Source of the DNA: Euonymus europaeus
Lineage: Eukaryota > Streptophyta > Magnoliopsida > Celastrales > Celastraceae
Direction of reading: 5' to 3'
DNA: 64,000 nt
NCBI GenBank assembly: GCA_963580455.1
Contig: OY756961.1
Coordinates: forward strand, 12,009,001-12,073,000
The notes below the pieces were generated by a model, which was given only the letters and a program-made list of their open reading frames with translations, made no database searches and was not told the origin of the DNA. Made by a program: the position numbers and the translations under genes. Positions 26,774 through 35,103 of this stretch are shown here, one piece after another. How positions within the stretch are numbered: the first letter of the stretch is position 1; each line of letters starts with the position of its first letter.

Positions 26774-28042
26774 TCATGGCAAAGTCCAATCCTGGATAAG
26801 GTCAAACATCTCCTGCTGCTTGGCTTCATAACGCTGCTGGAACTCCTTCATATCCTGCAACATTCCATCAACATTGCCCTGCATCCCATCCACAACAGTA
26901 ACTAGTTTGTCCAGCTGCCCCATCATCTTGTCTTGCACCAATTTAGCTTGCTCAAAACCAGTACCAAACACAGCTAACTTATCCTCCATAGCCTTCAATC
27001 TCTCAGCTAACTCACCCACCTGCTCACCTGAACTCTCCTTTACCACTGTACCACTCGAACCAGCCCCATCTCTACTAATGGCCTTCTGCTGCTGCCTTAC
27101 CAATTGCACTTCACTTCTCTCCCACCAAGTTCTATTGAGAGGAGCCTTTCTCTTCTCAGTTGTATCTAATGGCTCAGGCTCAATCCCCTCACTTAAACAA
27201 ATAGAAGTAATCAGTACTCCAAACGGCAGAATCTGCCCCACATTCTTCGCAACCTTCACCCTTACAATATGATCATAAATCGTGGCAGCCATACAAAAGT
27301 TTAATTTGCACACAATGGCATACATCAGGTAGCATGTTTTAGCATTCACAGTGGACATATGAGACACAGGAATGACATTCCGAGACACAATCTGAGCTAA
27401 CAACCTATATGGCTGCAATAATTCCACATATGCAACACAGTTCTTACTCACATCCATCTCCTCCCTACCAGTCAACAAATCAACCACCACACTCCATTCG
27501 GGCCAAACCACTCCAGTGTCAGCAGTACCAAAATCCCTAAACCTATAGCTAGGCTTCTTAACTGGGTCTGGCAGTTTTAAAACAGTACTCACTTTCCTTG
27601 CATTAAAGAAAAACTGCCTACCCCTGACATAAGCAATGCAATGGTTCTCATTCACCACTAAATTAGCATAAAATTCATGGGTTAAATTCACATTAGCTAC
27701 CCCTGGCACTAAGGCAATGGAAAGCCACTTCATCTCTTCTAAAACTGAATACCAACTCACCTGGGTGAAATCAGCAATTGCCACATGCCGTTCTACGTGT
27801 AACCCCCTATTCCTCCATACCTCCTCATACTCTGTCTGAGCCTCTGGGGTCACAAATCGCTCTATCACAGCGTCTTCATCACTCGGGCTCCCTGGAATTT
27901 CCACTTCTTTCTCCTTCTCCTTGCCCTTGATAGCTACTACCTTCTTCCTCTTTGAGCTTCTTGTTGACATTATTGAGTTATGCAGCAACAAGGCAGAGAA
28001 CTTCTTCTGGGCAGGAAAGAAGAACTCACAAAACCTACGCAA
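26774..28042 (-). CDS. Athila 3' additional ORF (env-position; putative plant transposon protein domain)
   Basis: An uninterrupted ORF of 422 codons downstream of integrase on the same strand. The more likely start is the internal methionine at codon 25 (27970), where a basic, NLS-like stretch begins (MSTRSSKRKK, then KGKEKEKE); this gives 398 residues. Residues about 63-285 resemble the domain annotated in plants as 'putative plant transposon protein' (PF20167-like): FVTPEAQ, a conserved tryptophan region, EFYANL at 123-128, VRGRQFFF at 139-146 and a KLPDP motif at 156-160. Residues about 341-418 form a likely coiled coil with a Q/E/K-rich end. In Athila this position is called env-like, but I see no clear signal peptide or membrane anchor, so an envelope role is not supported here. 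The function is unknown. Unlike gag-pol, it has no stop or frameshift. It must be expressed by a subgenomic or spliced RNA or by reinitiation, none of which is visible. Confidence 0.8.
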   Translation of the reverse strand: MRRFCEFFFPAQKKFSALLLHNSIMSTRSSKRKKVVAIKGKEKEKEVEIPGSPSDEDAVIERFVTPEAQTEYEEVWRNRGLHVERHVAIADFTQVSWYSVLEEMKWLSIALVPGVANVNLTHEFYANLVVNENHCIAYVRGRQFFFNARKVSTVLKLPDPVKKPSYRFRDFGTADTGVVWPEWSVVVDLLTGREEMDVSKNCVAYVELLQPYRLLAQIVSRNVIPVSHMSTVNAKTCYLMYAIVCKLNFCMAATIYDHIVRVKVAKNVGQILPFGVLITSICLSEGIEPEPLDTTEKRKAPLNRTWWERSEVQLVRQQQKAISRDGAGSSGTVVKESSGEQVGELAERLKAMEDKLAVFGTGFEQAKLVQDKMMGQLDKLVTVVDGMQGNVDGMLQDMKEFQQRYEAKQQEMFDLIQDWTLP

Positions 28043-28946
28043 AGTGGAGCCCTAATCCCCTTTAAACCCTTATTTCATTCTGGGCTGGGCCTGATAACTT
28101 CGTAATCTGCGGCCGCCCAAGGTGCAGTTGAAGTCGCAAAAGTTTTTTTTTTTTTTTTTCTTCTTTCTTGCACCTGTGTTACCCGATTCTCTTCAAAAGC
28201 ACTTAATTCAACTGGGCACTCTTTGTATTAATCTTAACTTTTTTTTTTCAACCCCATACACCTCAAACCTTCTCAGTCACTACCCAACTTCTCTACTAAA
28301 CAACCCCTCTAAAATCCCCTATTGGCATTCCATTTATTCCAAACAACCGACATGCATGGCACATGCAAGGAAGGATATGGAGGTAGGTTATAAGGGTCAC
28401 ATACACATGGGGTAAAATTCATGAAAATGGGATCACATAAATAGGGGCGTCGTGGGTGGTCAAAAAGGGGATGAGAGATACCTTCATCACACACATGAAA
28501 CAACATTAGAGCAGTTTTTCGTGTATGGTATCATGCAAGTTCTAGCTAAACAGCTTCATGACATCCATTCACACAAAATCTCTAAAGGCTCCTCACATGG
28601 GTTATTCGTGGTGTGCAATTATTATATATATCGAGCAGCCCTTCATCACAAATAAATGTGCACACTGCGCATACTAGCTACTAGAACATGGCAAGAAAAA
28701 TCAACACTTGTAGGCCATAGAAAACATTGGAAAACACAGCGCAAAAATTTCAAAAAATTCCCCTCCCCCAAACTAAAATCAACATTGTCCTCAATGTAAA
28801 AAGAAATTGCAATAGTAGAAACAATAATAACATAAAGGAAAAAGGGAAAAGAAACTTAGCTTGCAGAAATAGATGCTCCTCCACATGGGTTACCTCCCAT
28901 GAAGTGCTGAATTTAATGTCGTCAGCCGGACGTAGTCATAGACTGG
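28043..28946 (-). other. Spacer between integrase and the 3' ORF
   Basis: About 900 bp without a supportable gene. It holds a pure T run on the plus strand at about 28142-28160 (poly-A in the element sense), a second shorter T run at about 28241-28248, and a NotI site at 28109-28116 whose surroundings resemble a stretch of the LTR. Small ORFs on both strands look random. In the element this would be the leader of the 3' ORF message and may hold a splice acceptor, which I cannot identify. Confidence 0.6.
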
Positions 28947-29213
28947 TCAAGCCAAAGATGGCACAAGCGGAACGGCAGCTTCCTGAGGTAGAGGAAGGGA
29001 CTCCCAGTAAGGTTTAACCCGATGTCCATTAACTTTGAAAGTATATTCAGAATCCAGCTGCTTCAGCTCAAGGGCACCATGAGGAAATACAACATTCACC
29101 ACATAAGGACCATGCCACTTAGAGCGAAGTTTTCCCGGAAAGAGCTTGAGACGGGAATTGTACACAAGAACCTTTTGCCCCACGTGAAAATCACGACGAA
29201 CCAATTTGCGAAT
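28947..29213 (-). pseudogene. Integrase C-terminal segment, out of frame with pol
   Basis: Right after the frameshift, a second frame continues the integrase for about 88 codons: [20 protein letters not shown], then the GPY-type module KWHGPYVV, then [11 protein letters not shown] and a stop at 28947. This is the C-terminal domain that follows the catalytic core in Ty3/gypsy integrases. It is in a different frame from the long pol ORF, which itself stops at 29191. The shift corresponds to a 1-nt insertion or a 2-nt deletion within about 29205-29216. A sequencing error cannot be excluded from one sequence. Confidence 0.85.
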
Positions 29214-32200
29214 CATGGTACTTTTTGGGACGCTCTTTATACAACTTAGCATTAGCATAAGCATCCTGACGTAACTCAGCCAATTCATTGAGTTGTAATC
29301 GCCGCTTATCACCAGCTTCTTGCATATCAAAATTCAGCTGTTTAATAGCCCAATAGGCACGATGTTCCAACTCGACTGGCAAGTGACACTCTTTCCCATA
29401 AACCAAGCGGAAAGGTGACATCCCAATGGGTGTCTTATAAGCAGTTCGATACGCCCATAAGGCATCATATAAACGCTGTGACCAATCTTTCCTAGTGGGA
29501 TTCACTGTTTTCTCAAGAATAGTTTTGATCTCGCGATTGCTAATTTCCACTTGTCCGCTCGTTTGAGGATGATATGGAGTACCAACACGATGAGTAATGC
29601 CATATTTTTTCATTAATGCAGCACAAGGGTAATTGTTAAAATGGCTGCCCCCATCACTTATGATGGCTCTTGGTGTCCCAAACCGAGCAAAAATATTATC
29701 CTGTAAAAACTTCACAACCACTCGATGATCATTAGTACGTGAGGGGACTGCCTCGACCCACTTGGACACATAATCAACACCAACTAAAATATATTCAAAT
29801 CCACAAGAGTTAGGAAAAGGACCCATAAAATCAATTCCCCAAACATCAAACAATTCAATGATTTGAATATTTTGCAATGGCATTTGGTGACGAGTAGAAA
29901 TATTCCCAGTCCGCTGACATCTATCACAAGTTTTACAAAAATTCCAAGCATCTTTAAAAATAGTTGGCCAATAAAAACCAGCTTGAAATACCTTAAGTGC
30001 AGTCTTTTTCGCCCCAAAGTGCCCACCACACGCATGAGCATGACAATGCCTCAACACATCCAAGTGCTCATCCTGATTAATACATCGCCGGATCACTTGG
30101 TCCGGACAAATCTTAAAGAGATATGGGTCATCCCATATATAGTCCTTAGCCCGTGAGATGATGTACTTCCGATCCTGGTAAGACAAATCAGAGGGAAATG
30201 TTTTAGTAACAAGATAGTTTACAATATCAGCATACCATGGAAGTTCGGCAATTGCGAAAAGATGTTCATCTGGAAAAGCTTCATCAATCGGCAACTCATC
30301 ACTTTCTTGGGCAGGAAGCAACCGTGAGAGATGGTCAGCCACCACGTTCTCAACTCCCTTTTTGTCTTTTATCTCCAAGTCAAATTCCTGCAACAAAAGA
30401 ATCCAACGTATTAGTCGAGGTTTGGCATCCTTTTTGGTCATTAAATACCTGAGAGCAGCATGATCAGTAAACACAACAACTCGTGACCCAATAAGATAGG
30501 ATCGGAATTTCTCCAAAGCGAACACAACAGCCAACAACTCTTTTTCTGTGGTCGAGTAGTTTAGTTGTGCGTCATTCAGCGTGCGAGAGGCATAATAGAT
30601 AGCATATGGAAGCTTATCTTTCCGTTGACCCAAAACAGCCCCCAAAGAGTAATCACTAGCATCGCACATTAACTCAAAGGGAAGTGTCCAATCTGGAGCT
30701 CGCATTATGGGTGCTGATGTAAGTGCAGTTTTTAGTTGCTCAAAAGCTACTTGACAGGTGTCTGTCCACTCAAACTCAGCATCCTTGGTAAGCAAAGCAC
30801 ACATTGGTCTAGATATCTTGGAAAAATCTCTGATAAAACGCCTATAAAAACCAGCGTGTCCCAAAAAACTACGCACACCTTTGACTGTCATTGGTGGAGG
30901 TAACTTCGATATGGTCTCAATCTTGGCTTTGTCAACAGCAATGCCATTGTGAGAAATTAAATGTCCTAATACTATACCCTCCTGCACCATGAAATGACAC
31001 TTCTCCCAATTGAGAACAAGGTTGGTTTCCTCACATCTTTCTAGAACCAATCTGAGATGCTCCAAACAATCATCAAAATCCGACCCAAACAAACTGAAGT
31101 CATCCATGAAAACCTCAATAAATTTCTCGACCATGTCGGAGAAAATACTCATCACACACCTCTGGAATGTGGCTGGTGCATTGCATAACCCAAAAGGCGT
31201 ACGACGATATGCAAAGGTGCCATATGGACAGGTAAATGTAGTCTTCTCTTGGTCCTCAGGCGCAATAGCTATCTGGTTGTAACCGCTATACCCATCCAGA
31301 AAGCAATAGTGGCTATACCCTGCCAACCTCTCCAACATCTGATCAATGAAAGGCAGAGGAAAATGATCCTTCCTTGTTGCCGAATTCAATTTCCGATAAT
31401 CAATACACACTCTCCATCCTGTAGTCATCCTTGTGGGTATCAATTCATTATCTGCATTCTGCACCACAGTAATTCCACTCTTCTTGGGCACAACATGAAT
31501 TGGACTCACCCACTTACTATCAGAAATTGGGTAGATCACACCCACATCTAACAACTTCAGAATTTCCGCTTTCACCACATCCTTCATGTGCGGATTTAAT
31601 CTTCTTTGTGCCTCTCTAGTTGGTTTTGCGTCATTCTCCAAAAAAATCTGATGCATACACCTAGTGGGGCTGATCCCTTTTATGTCTGCAATTGTCCATC
31701 CCAAAGCTGTCTTGTGCTTCCTCAAAATTCGAAGTAATTTCTCCTCCTCCGCCAAACTTAAATTGGCAGCCACTATTACGGGTAGGGACTCATTGTCCTC
31801 CAAGTAGATATACTTCAAATGGCTTGGCAACTGTTTTAATTCCAAAGTTGGGGCTTTCACTGTAGAAGGAATAAGAGATGTGTTAGTAGGTGTCAATTGC
31901 TCAAAATTAGGAAAATTCTTACCACCATACGGCTGATTCACTGGGAGAGCGTGAATAAACTCTTCCCTGTGCTTATCTTGCTCCATCTTACTAACAGATG
32001 TTATGCCAATGCCCAAGCTTTCAGTCAAAACAGCCTCCAAAGCGTCTTCACGTGAAACCTGAAACACCTCACTCACAAGATCATTTATAACATCTACTCT
32101 AAAACAATCACTCTGATCATCATGTTTTTTCACTGCTTCAAACACACTAAATTCAAGTTCTTGGTCATTGACTCTCATGGTAATGGTACCCTTTTTCACA

Positions 32201-33996
32201 CAAATCCTCATGTCTGCAGTTCGCATAAATGGACGACCAAGAATAATAGGCAAAGATGATGCTACTGGACTATCTTCCATGTCTAACACAACAAAATCAG
32301 CAGGTAGAATTAAATCATTCACAGTGACCAACACATCTTCCAAAATTCCTCTAGGTCTTTTAATACTACGATCTGTCAATTGAAGAGTAATAGATGTTTC
32401 TTGTAGCTCACCCAAACCAAGTTTCTCATAAACTGAATAAGGCAATAAATTTATGCTTGCACCCAAATCTAAAAGTGCCTTATCAAAGAATTGATTACCT
32501 ACCTTGCAAGGTATAGTGAAACTACCTAGGTCTCTAAGTTTAGGTGGAAGCTTATGTAACAAAACAGCACTAACTTCTTCATTCAAGGCGAAATTTTCAT
32601 GCTCAACAAATTTCCTTTTATTTGTACAACACTCTTTAAGAAATTTTGCATATGAAGGAATTTGTTTAATCACATCAAGCAATGGAATATTAATTTCAAC
32701 CTTGCGCAAATTTTCAAAAATATCATGAGCTTTAGAATCAGATTTTTGCTTAGCAAACCTTTGCGGGAAATGTGGAGGATCTCTTCCCCATTTTTCTACT
32801 GCCACTGGTGCAGATTTGCATCCTTCCTGCACCCTGTCGGCATCTGTCACTCCATCTGCTGCAGATTTGCACCCTGGCTGCACCCTGTCGGCAATATCTC
32901 TCTGATTTGGGTCTGATGACTTCTGCACCACTTTTTCAATTTGTTTTCCACTTCTGAGAGTTGTAACAGCTTGTAACTGTTGTTGCCCAGCTGGGTTACT
33001 CATGGGCTGTGATGGTAACTCTCCCTTTTTCCTCTCACTCATCTCCTTAGCCATTTGTCCAACTTGAGTTTCCAACTTTTGAATGGCTTGAGTTGTTTGT
33101 TGCATAAATTGCAACATCGTAGTTTCCAAATCAGGTTTCTTACCTTGTGATTGAACTGGTGCTGCTGGATTCACTACATTCTGCTCACCTCGCCATGAAA
33201 AATTCGGATGACTTCTCCATGGGTATGCTTGATTCCTATTGTTAAAATTGCCTTGTCCCATGAAATTAATTTGCTCCTGTTCCGACATGGATGTCAATGG
33301 ACAAGCCTCAGTAACATGGTCCTGTTGTGAACAAACAACGCAAAGACTAGCTGGTTGTGGCGGGACTGGCACCTTGACATTAAACCCTTTCATAGCTTCT
33401 ACAAGTGCATCTAACTTTCGGTTCAAATTTCCCATCTCCGCTTGAGTCTTTGTGTCAGCACTTACTTCATACATTCCCTGCCTTTTTGATGAATTTCTTC
33501 CTCTCGTAGAAAATTGCTGGGAATCCTCACTCAAATCTTCAAATAATTCCATTGCTTCCTCACTACTCTTACGCATCAAAACACCATTACATGCTGAGTC
33601 CACTTTCATTCGATTAGCCTCATTTAACCCCTCATAAAAATGAAGAACAACGTCGTCCTTGTGCAAATTGTGAGTGGGACATCTAGCCAATCGATTTTTG
33701 AAATCCTTCCATGCCTCATAAAATAAATCCCCATCCTTTTGCTGGAAATTCTGGATGTCACGAACAAGTTGTTTAGTCCGATGGGCTGGAAAAAATTCCC
33801 TTAAAAATTTTGTCGCCATCTGCTCCCAAGTACCAATAGATCCTGACTCTATAGCGTTGTACCACATCTTCGCTCCCCCTCTAAGAGGGAAGGGAAAAAG
33901 TACCAACTTGAGATTATCAGAAGTTATCCCCGTCATGTGTTGTGTACGACACAAGTCAGTAAAATCCTTCAGATGTTGATGTGGATCCTCGTCAAA
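29191..33996 (-). CDS. gag-pol: Gag-Pol polyprotein (CA, zinc knuckle, PR, RT, RNase H, IN core), disabled copy
   Basis: One open frame after the gag TGA; residues are counted from 33954. Gag capsid occupies about 1-150 ([15 protein letters not shown] near 20). A CCHC zinc knuckle lies at about 204-217 (C-x2-C-x4-H-x4-C), followed by the Athila-typical [10 protein letters not shown]. Protease has DLGAS at about 496-500. Reverse transcriptase spans about 800-970 with FMDD at about 949-952. RNase H begins near 1090 (CDASD). Integrase shows an HHCC zinc finger (H about 1303-1312, C about 1343 and 1346) and a DD35E triad at about D1375, D1434 and E1470. The triad spacing is correct, so the visible catalytic residues look intact. 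The ORF ends early after KKYHDS because of a frameshift. Gag and pol are fused in one frame with no shift between them, as in Athila. The product would act in cytoplasmic particles and then in integration; this copy cannot make a full polyprotein. Confidence 0.93.
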   Translation of the reverse strand, partial: FDEDPHQHLKDFTDLCRTQHMTGITSDNLKLVLFPFPLRGGAKMWYNAIESGSIGTWEQMATKFLREFFPAHRTKQLVRDIQNFQQKDGDLFYEAWKDFKNRLARCPTHNLHKDDVVLHFYEGLNEANRMKVDSACNGVLMRKSSEEAMELFEDLSEDSQQFSTRGRNSSKRQGMYEVSADTKTQAEMGNLNRKLDALVEAMKGFNVKVPVPPQPASLCVVCSQQDHVTEACPLTSMSEQEQINFMGQGNFNNRNQAYPWRSHPNFSWRGEQNVVNPAAPVQSQGKKPDLETTMLQFMQQTTQAIQKLETQVGQMAKEMSERKKGELPSQPMSNPAGQQQLQAVTTLRSGKQIEKVVQKSSDPNQRDIADRVQPGCKSAADGVTDADRVQEGCKSAPVAVEKWGRDPPHFPQRFAKQKSDSKAHDIFENLRKVEINIPLLDVIKQIPSYAKFLKECCTNKRKFVEHENFALNEEVSAVLLHKLPPKLRDLGSFTIPCKVGNQFFDKALLDLGASINLLPYSVYEKLGLGELQETSITLQLTDRSIKRPRGILEDVLVTVNDLILPADFVVLDMEDSPVASSLPIILGRPFMRTADMRICVKKGTITMRVNDQELEFSVFEAVKKHDDQSDCFRVDVINDLVSEVFQVSREDALEAVLTESLGIGITSVSKMEQDKHREEFIHALPVNQPYGGKNFPNFEQLTPTNTSLIPSTVKAPTLELKQLPSHLKYIYLEDNESLPVIVAANLSLAEEEKLLRILRKHKTALGWTIADIKGISPTRCMHQIFLENDAKPTREAQRRLNPHMKDVVKAEILKLLDVGVIYPISDSKWVSPIHVVPKKSGITVVQNADNELIPTRMTTGWRVCIDYRKLNSATRKDHFPLPFIDQMLERLAGYSHYCFLDGYSGYNQIAIAPEDQEKTTFTCPYGTFAYRRTPFGLCNAPATFQRCVMSIFSDMVEKFIEVFMDDFSLFGSDFDDCLEHLRLVLERCEETNLVLNWEKCHFMVQEGIVLGHLISHNGIAVDKAKIETISKLPPPMTVKGVRSFLGHAGFYRRFIRDFSKISRPMCALLTKDAEFEWTDTCQVAFEQLKTALTSAPIMRAPDWTLPFELMCDASDYSLGAVLGQRKDKLPYAIYYASRTLNDAQLNYSTTEKELLAVVFALEKFRSYLIGSRVVVFTDHAALRYLMTKKDAKPRLIRWILLLQEFDLEIKDKKGVENVVADHLSRLLPAQESDELPIDEAFPDEHLFAIAELPWYADIVNYLVTKTFPSDLSYQDRKYIISRAKDYIWDDPYLFKICPDQVIRRCINQDEHLDVLRHCHAHACGGHFGAKKTALKVFQAGFYWPTIFKDAWNFCKTCDRCQRTGNISTRHQMPLQNIQIIELFDVWGIDFMGPFPNSCGFEYILVGVDYVSKWVEAVPSRTNDHRVVVKFLQDNIFARFGTPRAIISDGGSHFNNYPCAALMKKYGITHRVGTPYHPQTSGQVEISNREIKTILEKTVNPTRKDWSQRLYDALWAYRTAYKTPIGMSPFRLVYGKECHLPVELEHRAYWAIKQLNFDMQEAGDKRRLQLNELAELRQDAYANAKLYKERPKKYHDSQIGSS

Positions 33997-34275
33997 TCAA
34001 CCCTCATAGTGCGGCACTGAATTGAGCAATTGAGGTGACAAACTAAAATTAGCCGCCCCTGTAGGTTGGTATGTGATGCAAGATGGTTGGGCTATGTTCT
34101 GTGGAATGTAACGGTTCATCATTGGAATTCTGGCAGCAGGAACTTCTACCCCTTCAACCTCTTGGATCTGTCGATTATTATCTCCCATATTCCTTTGTCG
34201 CAGGCCTCTTACAGTCCTCTCAATTTCTGGATCAAACTGCTCCAACGGCTCTTGTCGAGACCGAGTATTGACCAT
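33997..34275 (-). pseudogene. gag: Gag N-terminal segment ended by a premature TGA
   Basis: The frame opens with ATG at 34275 (MVNTRSRQEPLEQFDPEIER) and runs 92 codons to VPHYEG, then TGA at 33999-33997. The frame directly beyond the stop is the same as that of the long gag-pol ORF and continues with gag-like sequence ([14 protein letters not shown]), so this is one nonsense codon in gag and not a separate gene. The downstream reading can open only at a later codon such as TTG 33954 or an internal ATG. A C-to-T change at a CpG would create such a TGA, which fits methylated repeat DNA, but the ancestral codon is inference. The ATG at 34275 was chosen because upstream codons run back through the leader and PBS. 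Confidence 0.85.
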
Positions 34276-34397
34276 GCAACGCACAAAAAATATTCCAATG
34301 CCTGCAAAAATTTGAATTTGTAGTAAGCAAACGCACTTAATTCGAAGATAATTAAAAATAAAAACAATTCCGCTAACAACTAGTAATAACTTAACAG
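34276..34397 (-). other. Leader between PBS and gag start
   Basis: About 120 bp of AT-rich sequence between the primer-binding site and the gag ATG. It is open in the gag frame, but there is no reason to think it is translated. A packaging signal would be expected in or near it; none can be identified by eye. Confidence 0.6.
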
Positions 34398-34415
34398 TCC
34401 CCGGCAACGGCGCCA
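34398..34415 (-). other. Primer-binding site, tRNA-Asp type
   Basis: The minus strand reads TGGCGCCGTTGCCGGGGA, an 18-nt match to the complement of the 3' end of plant tRNA-Asp (…CGGCAACGGCGCCA). This is the usual PBS of Athila elements. It lies 5 nt inside the inferred LTR edge (spacer AGTTT in the element sense), so the junction with the LTR is well placed even though the neighbouring LTR sequence is deleted. Confidence 0.9.
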
Positions 34416-35098
34416 AAACTTGGATCTTACGCAAGCTCTCGTCACTTCGTCAAACACCGGGTCATGATCAGCCGAATATGTTTAACTAACAATACCTACA
34501 ATTAAGATGTTGATCAAGCATACATAATCATAGGCAATCAACTTTAAATCCAGAGAACAATAAATTAAATTCAGTCTGCTTGTCAATTAAATCTGCGAAC
34601 AAGGTTTTGGTACAAGAACTTACCAAACCTAGCTAGAAAATAATTTAGCTACTCATCATAATAATATTAAACTCCAGCATCAAAATAAACAATGTTTAAT
34701 TTCAGAAAAAAAAAGGAGAAAAGAATTGATGCTCCAATGGTGCTCTTGATCCTTCTCTAGTCTCCTTGCCTTTGATTCTTCTTGCTTTGTGTTTTCCGTC
34801 CCCCTCCCTGGTGGCTGCGTGTGTCCTTTTATTCCCTAGGGTTTCCTTCTCAAATAATGAACTTCATCACCCAATAGAATAGCTCCCTGCCACGTCAGCT
34901 CCGAATTAAATCAAAAAGGGAAATCGCGTCCTGCGGCCGCGCCCAGGCTGCAACTTTCGGGTTCAGCTCATTTCCAGCTTTTCCTTTCAAATCCAAAACC
35001 TGTTCACACAACACCAAAAAGAGGTAGAATCTATACCAATATCTATCAAAAATTTATTCTTTTAATACCAATAATTAGGTGCTTTTCAACACCTAACA
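34416..35098 (-). repeat. 5' LTR, truncated at its inner end (about 680 bp)
   Basis: Starts in the element sense at 35098 with TGTTAGGTGTTG and matches the 3' LTR down to 34413/25447. Then the PBS follows directly and the equivalent of 24951-25446 is absent. Both edges of the missing part carry the 10-bp sequence CCAAAACTTG, so a deletion of about 504 bp between direct repeats is the simplest explanation. The remaining part has the outer U3 region with the TGACGTGGC box (34889-34897), a TATA-like element (34825-34833) and a NotI site. Differences from the 3' LTR: three substitutions (near 34726, 34919 and 34967) and two extra A in the run near 34706. Confidence 0.92.
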
Positions 35099-35103
35099 CT
35101 CCT
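35099..35103. repeat. Target-site duplication CTCCT (right copy)
   Basis: Perfect match to 24946-24950. Removing the element and one copy gives an uninterrupted satellite monomer (AAAAGCTCCT followed by CCATAGAGAG), which proves insertion into a pre-existing array. Confidence 0.95.

Larger units (their letters stand above)
24951..35098 (-). mobile_element. Athila-type Ty3/gypsy LTR retrotransposon inserted in satellite
   Basis: A 10148-bp element transcribed right to left. Order in its own sense: 5' LTR (truncated), primer-binding site for tRNA-Asp, gag, protease, reverse transcriptase, RNase H, integrase, spacer, extra 3' ORF, polypurine tract, 3' LTR. The termini are TGTTAGG and GCGATCA in the element sense, flanked by CTCCT duplications. 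Gag and protease style, the DLGAS protease motif, the PBS type and an ORF downstream of integrase are known features of the Athila lineage. The copy is broken in three places: an in-frame TGA in gag (33997-33999), a frameshift at about 29205-29216 in integrase, and loss of about 0.5 kb from the 5' LTR. Adding back the inferred 504-bp LTR loss gives about 10.65 kb, a usual size for Athila. The LTRs differ by 3 substitutions and a 2-nt indel over about 680 bp, so insertion was recent. Confidence 0.95.

Noticed and set aside
26774..28042. Calling the 3' ORF an envelope glycoprotein
   Set aside because: No convincing signal peptide, transmembrane anchor or cysteine pattern. The sequence looks basic, then globular, then coiled coil.
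28122..28655. Small ORFs in the spacer between integrase and the 3' ORF
   Set aside because: Low-complexity start (encoded by the T run), no domain, and overlapping ORFs on both strands, as expected of random AT-rich DNA.
29784..30041. Minus-strand 85-codon ORF overlapping integrase
   Set aside because: It lies in another frame within the integrase core coding region and has no independent support.
26874..33979. Plus-strand ORFs of 60-132 codons within the element
   Set aside because: They are antisense shadows of gag-pol and the 3' ORF, without recognisable domains.
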